A stretch of 33,068 bases of DNA from Bacteroidales bacterium (GTDB taxonomy: Bacteria; Bacteroidota; Bacteroidia; Bacteroidales; WCHB1-69). Both the position numbers and the translations under genes were made by a program. How positions within the stretch are numbered: the first letter of the stretch is position 1; every line of letters starts with the position of its first letter. Below, piece by piece: positions 1 to 7,078 of this stretch. Below the pieces are notes generated by a model that was not told the origin of the DNA, did no database searches, and saw only the letters and a list, made by a program, of their open reading frames with translations. The stretch lies in the NCBI GenBank assembly GCA_031285725.1, contig JAITVP010000104.1, positions 1-33,068 of the forward strand. Direction: 5' to 3'.

Positions 1-59
1 CTCAAACCTGTCAGCGAACGGAAAGTTTTTGGATTATTTTTATGCTCGGTATATTTCAT
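1..59 (-). CDS. Transposase-like protein, N-terminal fragment, runs off the left edge
   Basis: Read on the minus strand from an ATG at 59, nineteen sense codons run without a stop to the window edge. The peptide begins MKYTEHKNNP and ends FRSLTGL. The closing part resembles the start of Bacteroidota IS5-like/DDE transposases with an N-terminal helix-turn-helix, where 'SLTGLS.EEF' patterns are common; this is recalled, not searched. A minus-strand -7 box (TATCTTTG, 64-71) lies five bases upstream, so the message would be nearly leaderless. If correct, position 1 is inside an insertion sequence whose right end lies somewhere in about 72-120. The fragment is very short, so the family assignment is tentative. 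Confidence 0.4.
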   Translation of the reverse strand, partial: MKYTEHKNNPKTFRSLTGL

Positions 60-381
60 GAGGCAAAGATACGCACATGCGCGTTATATAACAAATCTAA
101 TTTACGTAAACTCTATTATAAAGACATGTCAGGATTGTGAATTTAGAAACATGTGTTATGATGCGAGATTACCTGTAAAAGAGGGGGATCATTGGCGTTA
201 TGAATCAAATTGCACCTATAATCCGTACATCTGTAAATGGAAAGGGCAAGAAGGATATGTTCCGGTGGAAGAGTGTGGCGGTTACATCAGGGAGAAAGGC
301 TTTGTCCTTGATCATAAAAAGATTAAAGAGCTAAATAAAGAGATATGGGGAGAAGACGATGACACGCAACTATCCTCATAG
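58..381 (+). CDS. C-terminal SPASM-type cysteine cluster of a radical-SAM peptide maturase (grasp-with-spasm-like), probable remnant
   Basis: This is a 107-residue reading frame, also open upstream to the window edge. From about residue 22 it has a dense cysteine pattern: C24-x2-C27-x5-C33, then C52, C59 and C73, with the segments CQDCEFRNMC and YNPYICKWKG. These resemble the tail of SPASM-domain peptide maturases of the Bacteroidota grasp-with-spasm systems, where the cysteines bind auxiliary iron-sulfur clusters; this is recognised from memory. The radical-SAM core with its CxxxCxxC is absent, as are a precursor peptide and an ATP-grasp partner. Residues 1-21 overlap the transposase promoter region and do not look like maturase sequence. 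The fragment is most likely a 3' remnant left by an insertion, and an in-frame start at 58 is probably not used. Confidence 0.5.
   Translation: MRQRYAHARYITNLIYVNSIIKTCQDCEFRNMCYDARLPVKEGDHWRYESNCTYNPYICKWKGQEGYVPVEECGGYIREKGFVLDHKKIKELNKEIWGEDDDTQLSS
64..71 (-). promoter_or_regulatory. Bacteroidota -7 box (TATCTTTG) for the leftward transposase-like gene
   Basis: The plus strand reads CAAAGATA, which is TATCTTTG on the minus strand and matches the TAnnTTTG -7 consensus of Bacteroidota. It lies just upstream of the minus-strand ATG at 59. No convincing TTTG -33 box was identified. Confidence 0.4.
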
Positions 382-465
382 GACAATTTAAAGTCGTTCT
401 ACTATGACCATTAGAATTACAGAAGCTTTATAAAGAATTGAGCAACTCAAAAAGATATTCACTTC

Positions 466-1116
466 TCATTTTACCCAAACATTCACAATTTCTCCAATGT
501 AATAATGATGTACCCCCATACCGTTACGATATCTTGCCTTCGTTTCATCGTTGAATCGTGTACTGTCGAATTGTTCGGTGTAGATTTTCCGACATTCGAT
601 CATAAGGCGGCCGTCGGTAAAGGTGGGATTACCGAGGTCGGTGTATTCCACGGTTAGGCCGGCATCCTTAATTTTGTCGCCATCACGACCGGAATGCGAA
701 CCGATATATTGCAGTTTATCCCGCTCCGTTTCGGGGAAAGCGGTTACGGTGAAGTATTCGTTGCGTTCCATGAATTCGTAAGTATAGCGGTCTGGGGAGA
801 CGAAAACCGTCACCACGGGCTTGCCCCAGAGGTTGCCCATGGTTCCCCATGCGATGGTCATGGCGTTCAGGTCGCTCTCTTTTCCGGCGGCAAGTGCCAG
901 CCAATCGTCAGCGATCAACTGCACAGGGTTGTCCTGAATCTCTTTAGGATCAATCTTTTTCCATTCTCTATCATTGATAATTTCGGTGGTTGTTGCGGTT
1001 TTCGGTGCGGATTCCTCCGAATTTTTGCAGCAACAAAGCGGTTTCAGCACGACAAGGACGATGATGATCACGATGGCGATGGCCAATAAAATCTGACAAA
1101 TGGTTGTTTTCTTCAT
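466..1116 (-). CDS. Membrane-anchored flavin-reductase-like domain protein
   Basis: This 216-residue protein has a single hydrophobic segment at residues 6-24, then KPLCCCK, then a soluble domain from about residue 50 to the end. The soluble part (NAMTIAWGT, GKPVVTVFVSPDRYTYEF, then GSHSGRDGDK) matches the FMN-binding flavin-reductase-like family, whose members bind flavin and often reduce it or a partner with NAD(P)H. Most relatives are soluble and lack the anchor. An upstream ATG at 1152 sits inside a -7 box (1152-1159), so translation from 1116 is preferred. The three cysteines after the helix do not form a clean lipobox. The redox partner is unknown. Domain assignment is fairly sure; the substrate is not. 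Confidence 0.8.
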   Translation of the reverse strand: MKKTTICQILLAIAIVIIIVLVVLKPLCCCKNSEESAPKTATTTEIINDREWKKIDPKEIQDNPVQLIADDWLALAAGKESDLNAMTIAWGTMGNLWGKPVVTVFVSPDRYTYEFMERNEYFTVTAFPETERDKLQYIGSHSGRDGDKIKDAGLTVEYTDLGNPTFTDGRLMIECRKIYTEQFDSTRFNDETKARYRNGMGVHHYYIGEIVNVWVK

Positions 1117-1151
1117 GATATTATACTTTTGATTGTTGTTTTTGTAATGCA

Positions 1152-1159
1152 CAAAAATA
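1152..1159 (-). promoter_or_regulatory. -7 box (TATTTTTG) of the flavin-reductase-like gene
   Basis: The plus strand reads CAAAAATA, giving TATTTTTG on the minus strand. A weak -33 candidate (CTTG, minus strand, 1179-1182) lies 19 bases further upstream. The box overlaps the upstream ATG at 1152, which supports the start at 1116. Confidence 0.45.
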
Positions 1160-1207
1160 AGATAATAAAATTGAAATTCAAGGATGGATTTTTGATTTTA
1201 TTTTTAT

Positions 1208-1215
1208 TATTTTTG
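1208..1215 (+). promoter_or_regulatory. -7 box (TATTTTTG) upstream of the helix-hairpin-helix gene
   Basis: TATTTTTG matches TAnnTTTG and lies about 75 bases before the ATG at 1290. A TTTG at 1191-1194 is only 13 bases upstream, closer than usual, so the -33 box is uncertain. Confidence 0.35.
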
Positions 1216-1289
1216 CGATCTAATAATTAATAAAAATATGCCATATATTTTACAATACAACATCCGATAACATTTCAATATTCCATTCC

Positions 1290-2015
1290 ATGCTCTCATT
1301 TTTTAGATTTTCCCGCGGAGAATGGACGGCCGCAATTCTGATTAGTATAGTCCTGTTTTTCACTCTTATTCTTAAAAATATTTACCCGAAACGGCACACT
1401 CCGGCACCGCTCTCGGCACATTACGAGCAAGAGATCAGCCGGTTTGTGGAACGACAACAGCATTTGGCAGATTCCCTGAAACAGCTGTATGCTGCGAAAA
1501 AGGAGCGACGTTATTTCCCGGAATATGATTCAACAAAACCCCGGCGCTACATTTCCGGATTGATTCTTGATGATAGTGTGAAACGGAAACCGAAAGTGTC
1601 CGGTTATGCCATCGTGAAAGTGGAACTAAACCGTTGCGACACCTCTGACATCACCCGGATTCCGCTTTTTGGTGTCAAACGGGCGGAGAAAATCGTGGAA
1701 TATCGGGAACGGCTGGGTGGTTTTCACCATCTTGAACAACTCCACGATATCTTCGTCATTCAAAACATCGCCATGGAACATATTGAGAAGTACTTCACCG
1801 TTAATCCCAATGAAATCAATAAAATAAAAATTAATGAGGTGGAATATGCCAACTTGGTGAGACATCCCTATTTCGACAGCTACTTGGCCAAAACGGTTCT
1901 ACAATATCGCCAAAAAAACGGCAAGATCAAGGATATGGAACACTTCAGGGAAATTACCCACGCCTATGAGGAACTGGTTGGGAAGTTGAGGCCTTATTTG
2001 GAGTTTGGGGAGTAA
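1290..2015 (+). CDS. Membrane-anchored helix-hairpin-helix (ComEA-like) protein
   Basis: This 241-residue protein has an N-terminal transmembrane helix at about residues 13-30, a charged linker, and two helix-hairpin-helix units at about 111-155 and 178-235. The first reads VELNRCDTSDITRIPLFGVK, followed by RAEKIVEYRERLGGF; this is the ComEA-type arrangement in which the hairpin glycine region contacts the DNA backbone. In the ComEA family such proteins bind incoming DNA at the cell surface. In Bacteroidota, versions with this layout are widespread and of unproven role. No competence genes are adjacent, although a YifB/ComM-like ATPase lies further along. The 3' end overlaps the convergent mtnN by 62 bases. 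Confidence 0.8.
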   Translation: MLSFFRFSRGEWTAAILISIVLFFTLILKNIYPKRHTPAPLSAHYEQEISRFVERQQHLADSLKQLYAAKKERRYFPEYDSTKPRRYISGLILDDSVKRKPKVSGYAIVKVELNRCDTSDITRIPLFGVKRAEKIVEYRERLGGFHHLEQLHDIFVIQNIAMEHIEKYFTVNPNEINKIKINEVEYANLVRHPYFDSYLAKTVLQYRQKNGKIKDMEHFREITHAYEELVGKLRPYLEFGE

Positions 2016-2754
2016 CCCATAGCTTTATCACTTCCACCGCATATACCGAAGCGATCTCCTCGATGAATCGTTGGAAGTCGGTGGAAGAGTTGTCGTCGGC
2101 GGAGTCGGAGATGGTGCGGATGATGGTCCAGGGAATGTTGTATTCGGTGCATATTTGTGCGACGGCGGCGCCCTCCATCTCCACACACAGGACGGTGGGA
2201 AAAGCATCGGCCAGCTGTTTTTTCTGTTCGTTACTCGAGAAAAATTGATCGCCACTGGCAATATCGCCGATCCACAGTTTGGGATTTGTGATGTTGAATT
2301 GTTCTAGTAATTGTTGGTTGATCTGCTGATTAGTTAGAAATTCCGTGATGGTTTTCTCGGATTCTTGCAGATGTTCTTCCATGTTCTCGAAGAAGATCTT
2401 TTTATGCAGTGGGATTACATATTGGGGTAGCAATGGTCGGGAATCCATGTCATGTTGCATGACCCGTTTTGCCAATACCATGTCGCCGACTTTCACATTC
2501 TGGGCAATGGCACCCGCCACACCAGTGAAAATCAGCTCGGTGATGTGAAATTCAGTAATCAAGGTGGAAATGGTAGTGGCCGCCGCTACTTTTCCCCAGC
2601 GGGAAAAGACCACCACTACGTCCACGCCGTTAATTTTTCCTTGGTAGTAGGTACGCATTCCCAGTTCTTGCTTCACCGGATTTTCCACCAGTGCGATCAC
2701 GCCGGTCACCTCTTCTAACATGGCACCCATGATGCCGATAATGGGATTCTTCAT
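1954..2754 (-). CDS. mtnN: 5'-methylthioadenosine/S-adenosylhomocysteine nucleosidase
   Basis: This enzyme cleaves the glycosidic bond of methylthioadenosine and S-adenosylhomocysteine to adenine and the thioribose or ribosyl-homocysteine, feeding methionine salvage. Family landmarks are GAMLEE (residues 10-15, the E. coli Glu12 region), FTGVAGA (76-82), GDMVLAKRVMQHD (90-102), IASGDQFF (165-172), VEMEG (191-195, with Glu194 matching the purine/ribose-binding Glu174) and RTISDSAD (213-220, with Asp217 matching catalytic Asp197). At 266 residues it is somewhat longer than the usual 230 or so, because of an insertion around 120-155 and a 20-residue tail after KLW. That tail is encoded opposite the end of the helix-hairpin-helix gene. 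Confidence 0.93.
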   Translation of the reverse strand: MKNPIIGIMGAMLEEVTGVIALVENPVKQELGMRTYYQGKINGVDVVVVFSRWGKVAAATTISTLITEFHITELIFTGVAGAIAQNVKVGDMVLAKRVMQHDMDSRPLLPQYVIPLHKKIFFENMEEHLQESEKTITEFLTNQQINQQLLEQFNITNPKLWIGDIASGDQFFSSNEQKKQLADAFPTVLCVEMEGAAVAQICTEYNIPWTIIRTISDSADDNSSTDFQRFIEEIASVYAVEVIKLWVTPQTPNKASTSQPVPHRRG

Positions 2755-2803
2755 AATGATTTAATAATGCAATGATTCCATAATTGAGTCATTGACTTCG
2801 TGG

Positions 2804-2811
2804 CAAAAATA
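2804..2811 (-). promoter_or_regulatory. -7 box (TATTTTTG) of mtnN
   Basis: The plus strand reads CAAAAATA, giving TATTTTTG on the minus strand, 50 bases before the mtnN ATG at 2754. No clear -33 TTTG was found. Confidence 0.4.
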
Positions 2812-2825
2812 GTAATATAAAAATG

Positions 2826-2856
2826 AAAAGGCGGCAGGATAAACTTGCCGCCTTTT
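2826..2856 (-). terminator. Intrinsic terminator of the T9SS cargo gene
   Basis: A perfect 11-bp stem (AAAAGGCGGCA at 2826-2836 pairing with TGCCGCCTTTT at 2846-2856) encloses a 9-base loop. On the minus strand it is followed by TTTTCATTTTT and lies 27 bases after the stop of the gene ending at 2883. It separates that gene from mtnN, which is transcribed in the same direction. Confidence 0.8.
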
Positions 2857-2882
2857 CCTTATTGCGCCTTTTCCTTTTGCGC

Positions 2883-5351
2883 TTATTTTATAATAGAAAC
2901 TTTCTTCGTAGTCATACCGTTTTCATTGTGAATTTTCACAAAATAGAATCCTTGAGCAAAATCATTCGTATTGATTTTCAAGTTGTTGTCGGTACTTTGT
3001 GTCTTGTGGATCAACTGGCCGGTCATATTGAATATTTCCACTTGATTGATGATGGAGGTGGAAGTGATGTTCAATACGGAAGTCGCTGGGTTAGGATAAA
3101 CGTTCACAGTGTTGTCAACGGAGGTTTCGTTGATGGAGTTGCCCGCTTGAACTTTGATATCATCAATGTATAACATATACATGTCAGCTGCGGATTCCGC
3201 TTTAATTCCGATATAGATGGTTTGTCCGCTATAAGGAGTCAGGTCAACATAGGGGGTGTAGAGTATGGATGTTGAATTCGCACTCACAGGGGCAAGTATT
3301 TGCGTTCCGCCGGTATGGTTGTTCAGGTCGGTAATTGCCCACACAGAGAATGTTTCGGGATAATCCGCACCTTCACAGGAGTAGCCAATGGTCAACGCCA
3401 GGTTTTCATCGTTGATTGCCATGGCCGGAGATATCAACCAATCGTTAGCTGCATTGGAGGAGGAAAAGCGGTAATAAGCGTATCCGTCTTCTTCATTGAT
3501 ATAAAATTTACCGTCATCATTGTTGTCATTGAAAATGGTCCAGCAAGGTGCTTCTTGCGTAAAGTCAACTTGATACGGAAAATCGGTGATGGCGTTGCAT
3601 TCAATGCCGACACCTGTTGCGGTGATCGTAAGTGTGTCTTCTGTGTCGATAGAGGAGACGATTACATTTTCTGTAATGGTTCCTGCTGCGCTCGGGGAGA
3701 ATTGGATGTAGAAATTCCGGGTGAAATTGAGCTGGGTGGTATCGCCTGGCAAGGTGATGGAAGCACTGTAAGTAGTGCCATCTGCTGACACCAAATAGTC
3801 ACCTGCGGTTTCCACATTGATATCGTTAGTGATACGCATGGCGGAAAAGGTTGCTTGTGCGATACGTAAACCTCCGATGCCCACATCGCCGAAATCAATG
3901 GTGTCTGCCGACACGAGATTCAATGATGACGCTATGAAATCTACCACAAAATTGTCTACTGCAAAATAATATCCCTCATCCGTGGGGGTCTCAAGTTTGA
4001 TTCCTATTCTGATGGTTTGCCCAGCAAAAGCGGATAGGTCAACGATCATGTTTTGCAATGACCCGTCACCACGAGGTTGGGCAGGCACAAGATTTATGGC
4101 GTTGTCAATGGAATTTCCTTGTGGTATGGCCCACACAGAGAATGTTTCCGGGAAAGTCCATATCAAATAGGATCCCACCTCATAATCAAAAGAAGCATAC
4201 ATCCCGTTGGAGATTTCAAATTCGGGAGAAATTATCCAATCATTGGCGGACACGATGGTTGAGTCATCAGAATGAATGTATGCTACCATAGTGTTATTGT
4301 CCGTGGTTTGTGTGAAAATAAACTCGTCATTTTCGCCATCGCCATCGTTGTTGACATCAATGTATCTCCAGCAAAGGGTTGGCCCTTCTGTAGGTTCAAA
4401 ACCGCAAGAATAGGGGAATGCGGTCACGGTGTTGCATTCAACGGCATTGCCGGTAAGTGGAACAATCACATCCGTCAAACCGGTAGCGCTAAGGGTGAGG
4501 TCTTCGGTGGAGGCTCCCGCAACAGTGGGGACATATTTGATATACAGCGTGCCGCCTGCGGTGTCAACCATTGCCGTGGATCCAAAAGTAATTCCGTCCG
4601 CTGAAACTTCAAACGGAGCGGTTGTCGTTGCGGTGATGTCGTCTGATAAGTCAAAGGCTGTGATGTGGATTGCCGTGGTTGCGCTGTCTCCTAAAATCAA
4701 ACTTCCGAAATCCACATTGGTAGTAGACACGATGAGCGTGGGGCCTAACGCGATCAAAATGTCAATGTCATCCAGCATGAAGAGGTGAACATTATCGGAA
4801 ACGCAGTTGATCGCAACATATTTCGCATCTGCAGGAATAGTATAGCTATATTGTGTCCATGTTGTAGGTGCTTCAACATAGCTTCCGCCTTGAATGAAAG
4901 TGAAGGACGACGTGCTGTTGGTTGTAGTGGAATAGCCTACTTTGAATTTTTCTAAACCGTATTCAGATGTGTAGCTTCGTGCCCAAAAGGTTAATATAGC
5001 ACCTTCATGGGTGCCCAGATCGGGACTGATCACCCAGTCGTTGTTGGCTGTAGTGGCAGAAGCAAAACAAGCTAAAAACTTGCTGCCGGAATGAGGTGGC
5101 ATGGTGGATGATAAATCTGTCGAAGCTTGGGAAGGGTTGAATACCATGAACGCCATTCGACTAAACATGCCCGGGAAAGAGATGCTCAAAAATCCATACG
5201 TGGAATCTGCGTCTTCATCCACGAAAGTCCATTGGCTGGTGGGATTGATGGCGAAATTTGTATAACTTTCAAAGTCATCGGAAATCGTTGTCTGTGCCTG
5301 AATCGCACATACCGCAAACAAAATTGCGAAAAATGATAAAATAGTCTTCAT
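2883..5351 (-). CDS. T9SS-exported protein with choice-of-anchor J (cleaved-adhesin) modules
   Basis: This 822-residue secreted protein has a signal peptide at about residues 1-19 (cleavage near AIQA/Q). It is followed by three choice-of-anchor J/cleaved-adhesin modules at roughly 25-200, 310-475 and 590-740, each with the NDWVISP or NDWLISP signature and a terminal 'Y..DDI' strand. Between them are two Ig-like spacers (about 205-300 and 480-580) of the 'VDFG...GDSA' type. The last 75 residues (VNVYPNPATSVLNI, then NMTGQLI, ending KKVSIIK) form a type A sorting domain recognised by the type IX secretion system and removed on export. No catalytic motif is visible, so adhesion or carbohydrate binding is only an inference. 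No T9SS machinery gene is in the window. The gene stands alone between a promoter and a terminator. Confidence 0.87.
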   Translation of the reverse strand: MKTILSFFAILFAVCAIQAQTTISDDFESYTNFAINPTSQWTFVDEDADSTYGFLSISFPGMFSRMAFMVFNPSQASTDLSSTMPPHSGSKFLACFASATTANNDWVISPDLGTHEGAILTFWARSYTSEYGLEKFKVGYSTTTNSTSSFTFIQGGSYVEAPTTWTQYSYTIPADAKYVAINCVSDNVHLFMLDDIDILIALGPTLIVSTTNVDFGSLILGDSATTAIHITAFDLSDDITATTTAPFEVSADGITFGSTAMVDTAGGTLYIKYVPTVAGASTEDLTLSATGLTDVIVPLTGNAVECNTVTAFPYSCGFEPTEGPTLCWRYIDVNNDGDGENDEFIFTQTTDNNTMVAYIHSDDSTIVSANDWIISPEFEISNGMYASFDYEVGSYLIWTFPETFSVWAIPQGNSIDNAINLVPAQPRGDGSLQNMIVDLSAFAGQTIRIGIKLETPTDEGYYFAVDNFVVDFIASSLNLVSADTIDFGDVGIGGLRIAQATFSAMRITNDINVETAGDYLVSADGTTYSASITLPGDTTQLNFTRNFYIQFSPSAAGTITENVIVSSIDTEDTLTITATGVGIECNAITDFPYQVDFTQEAPCWTIFNDNNDDGKFYINEEDGYAYYRFSSSNAANDWLISPAMAINDENLALTIGYSCEGADYPETFSVWAITDLNNHTGGTQILAPVSANSTSILYTPYVDLTPYSGQTIYIGIKAESAADMYMLYIDDIKVQAGNSINETSVDNTVNVYPNPATSVLNITSTSIINQVEIFNMTGQLIHKTQSTDNNLKINTNDFAQGFYFVKIHNENGMTTKKVSIIK

Positions 5352-5387
5352 AAGAGTTGTTTTTTGTGAATTATTTTAATGATGTGG

Positions 5388-5395
5388 CAAAGATA
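5388..5395 (-). promoter_or_regulatory. -7 box (TATCTTTG) of the T9SS cargo gene
   Basis: The plus strand reads CAAAGATA within GGCAAAGATAC, giving TATCTTTG on the minus strand, 36 bases before the ATG at 5351. A TTTG on the minus strand (5412-5415) lies 16 bases upstream as a possible -33 box. Confidence 0.5.
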
Positions 5396-5449
5396 CATAA
5401 ATATAATTAATCAAATTCAATAAACTTTTTGGATTGTTGAATTATTAAA

Positions 5450-7051
5450 TCAGAATCCGTTGAATGGGATATATAATGGAATCAGTAATAAGATAAATCC
5501 AATGATAATCAATCCTGAGATGAACGGCAAAATAAATTTGGCCCATTTGGCATACGGCACCTTGGCTACGCCCAGCACGCCGATCAGCACACCTGAGGTT
5601 GGGGTAATCATGTTGGTGAAGCCGTCGCCGAATTGGAAAGCCAGTACGGTCAATTGCCGGGAAACGCCGATGATGTCGGAAAACTCGGCCATCATGGGAA
5701 TGGTCAAGGCCGCCTTGGCCGAACCGGACGGAATGATGATGTTCAATAAGTTTTGAATCAGATACATGGCACCGACTGCTCCCTCTTCTCCCGTGTTCAC
5801 CATCGATTGCGAAACGGCATACAAGATGGTGTCGATGATCTTGCCGTCTTCCAAAATGATGATGATTCCACCTGCCATGCCGACCACCAACGCCGCCACC
5901 ATGATGTCTTTGCATCCTTCCAAGAAAAGGCGGATACTCTCGTCGAATTTCAGGCTGTAGGCGAATCCGGCGGCAAATCCCATAGCAAAGAAGAGTGCTG
6001 CAATCTCCATCACATACCACTGATAACCTAACACTCCCACAACCAGCATGATAATTGTGAGCAACAAGATCGTGAGGATGAAATTGTAAACCGATTTGCG
6101 CAATGCGATGAATCCCAACATGATAAAGATGGCCGCCACCACGGGAAATAGCAAGGCGTTATAAATTCCATTCCCGATGGTAATTTCCGTGAACGGCATG
6201 GCAATGGCGCAGTAAAGCATGATGACAGAGATCACACCATAAACGATCCAAGCGGAAAGGGTGGATTTCCGGTCGGTACTGTCTTCCGCCATATCCGCCT
6301 CGCGATTGCGCCAATATTGATCCAGCTCATATACCGGCGACCTTTCCGGTTTTTTCTTTATTCTCGAACAGTAAACCAACGTAAATGTTATGGCGATGAT
6401 AGTCAAAACCAACCAGCATATAAAGCGATATTCGATACCGGAGAATGGCGGCAATCCTGACAAACCTTGTGCAATCCCAATGGTGAACGGATTGAGTAAT
6501 GCGCCTGCAAATCCCACATGCGCCGCCACGTAACACATCAACACGCCCGTGATGGAATCGTAACCCATTGAGATGGCCAGCGGCACAAAGATGATGATGA
6601 AGGCGATGCTCTCTTCACTCATCCCGAAGATTGCCCCGAAGAGGCTGAACATGACCATGATAAGGATGATTACTAAATTGTTTACCCCGATCTTCTGAAA
6701 AAGCTTGTATTTCTGCAACTTCTGTGTGCTCCTGAGAAAAGAGAGAATCCCCACATCGATGGCTTTGGTGCTGTTCATAATCCAAAAGGCTCCACCAATC
6801 ATGAGAATAAACACGATGATGTTGGCCGTTCTCACGAATCCTTTGAAAAAGGCGGTGAAAATTGTCCACGTTTGCGGCTGATGATCGACCTGTTCGAAGG
6901 AATTGGCTACCACCACGTTCCGTTCCGTTCCGTCCACGGTGATAATTTCGCGGGCAAACTCGCCGCCTGGAATGATCCACGTCAGCACAGCACAAACAAT
7001 GATGATGGAGAAAACAATAGTGAAGGTGTGGGGGATTTTGAAGTTTCTCAT
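5450..7051 (-). CDS. YfcC/DcuC-family membrane transporter
   Basis: This 533-residue polytopic membrane protein has about 12-13 hydrophobic segments. It starts with FKIPHTFTIVFSIIIVCAVL, then the short periplasmic stretch IPGGEF, typical of the YfcC branch of the C4-dicarboxylate anaerobic carrier family. Further signature stretches include SLFGAIFGMSEES (about residues 136-148) and a C-terminal IIPSGSAKAALTIP region that may line the substrate path. Relatives have been annotated as transporters of C4-dicarboxylates, basic amino acids or short peptides, so the substrate cannot be assigned here. It is the last gene of a leftward cluster, 27 bases after the MATE gene, downstream of a dipeptidyl-peptidase. 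Uptake or exchange of amino acids or dipeptides is therefore plausible, but inferred only from context. Confidence 0.85.
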   Translation of the reverse strand: MRNFKIPHTFTIVFSIIIVCAVLTWIIPGGEFAREIITVDGTERNVVVANSFEQVDHQPQTWTIFTAFFKGFVRTANIIVFILMIGGAFWIMNSTKAIDVGILSFLRSTQKLQKYKLFQKIGVNNLVIILIMVMFSLFGAIFGMSEESIAFIIIFVPLAISMGYDSITGVLMCYVAAHVGFAGALLNPFTIGIAQGLSGLPPFSGIEYRFICWLVLTIIAITFTLVYCSRIKKKPERSPVYELDQYWRNREADMAEDSTDRKSTLSAWIVYGVISVIMLYCAIAMPFTEITIGNGIYNALLFPVVAAIFIMLGFIALRKSVYNFILTILLLTIIMLVVGVLGYQWYVMEIAALFFAMGFAAGFAYSLKFDESIRLFLEGCKDIMVAALVVGMAGGIIIILEDGKIIDTILYAVSQSMVNTGEEGAVGAMYLIQNLLNIIIPSGSAKAALTIPMMAEFSDIIGVSRQLTVLAFQFGDGFTNMITPTSGVLIGVLGVAKVPYAKWAKFILPFISGLIIIGFILLLIPLYIPFNGF

Positions 7052-7078
7052 GGGATAATTATGTTATTTTAAGATTAT

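Noticed and set aside
694-1089. A 131-codon plus-strand frame within the flavin-reductase gene
   Set aside because: It is a shadow of the minus-strand gene; the minus-strand product has clear family motifs and a membrane anchor, while the plus-strand translation has none.
3300-4604. Several 100-160 codon plus-strand frames opposite the T9SS cargo gene
   Set aside because: They are antisense to repeated beta-rich modules, share no domain features, and lack promoters.
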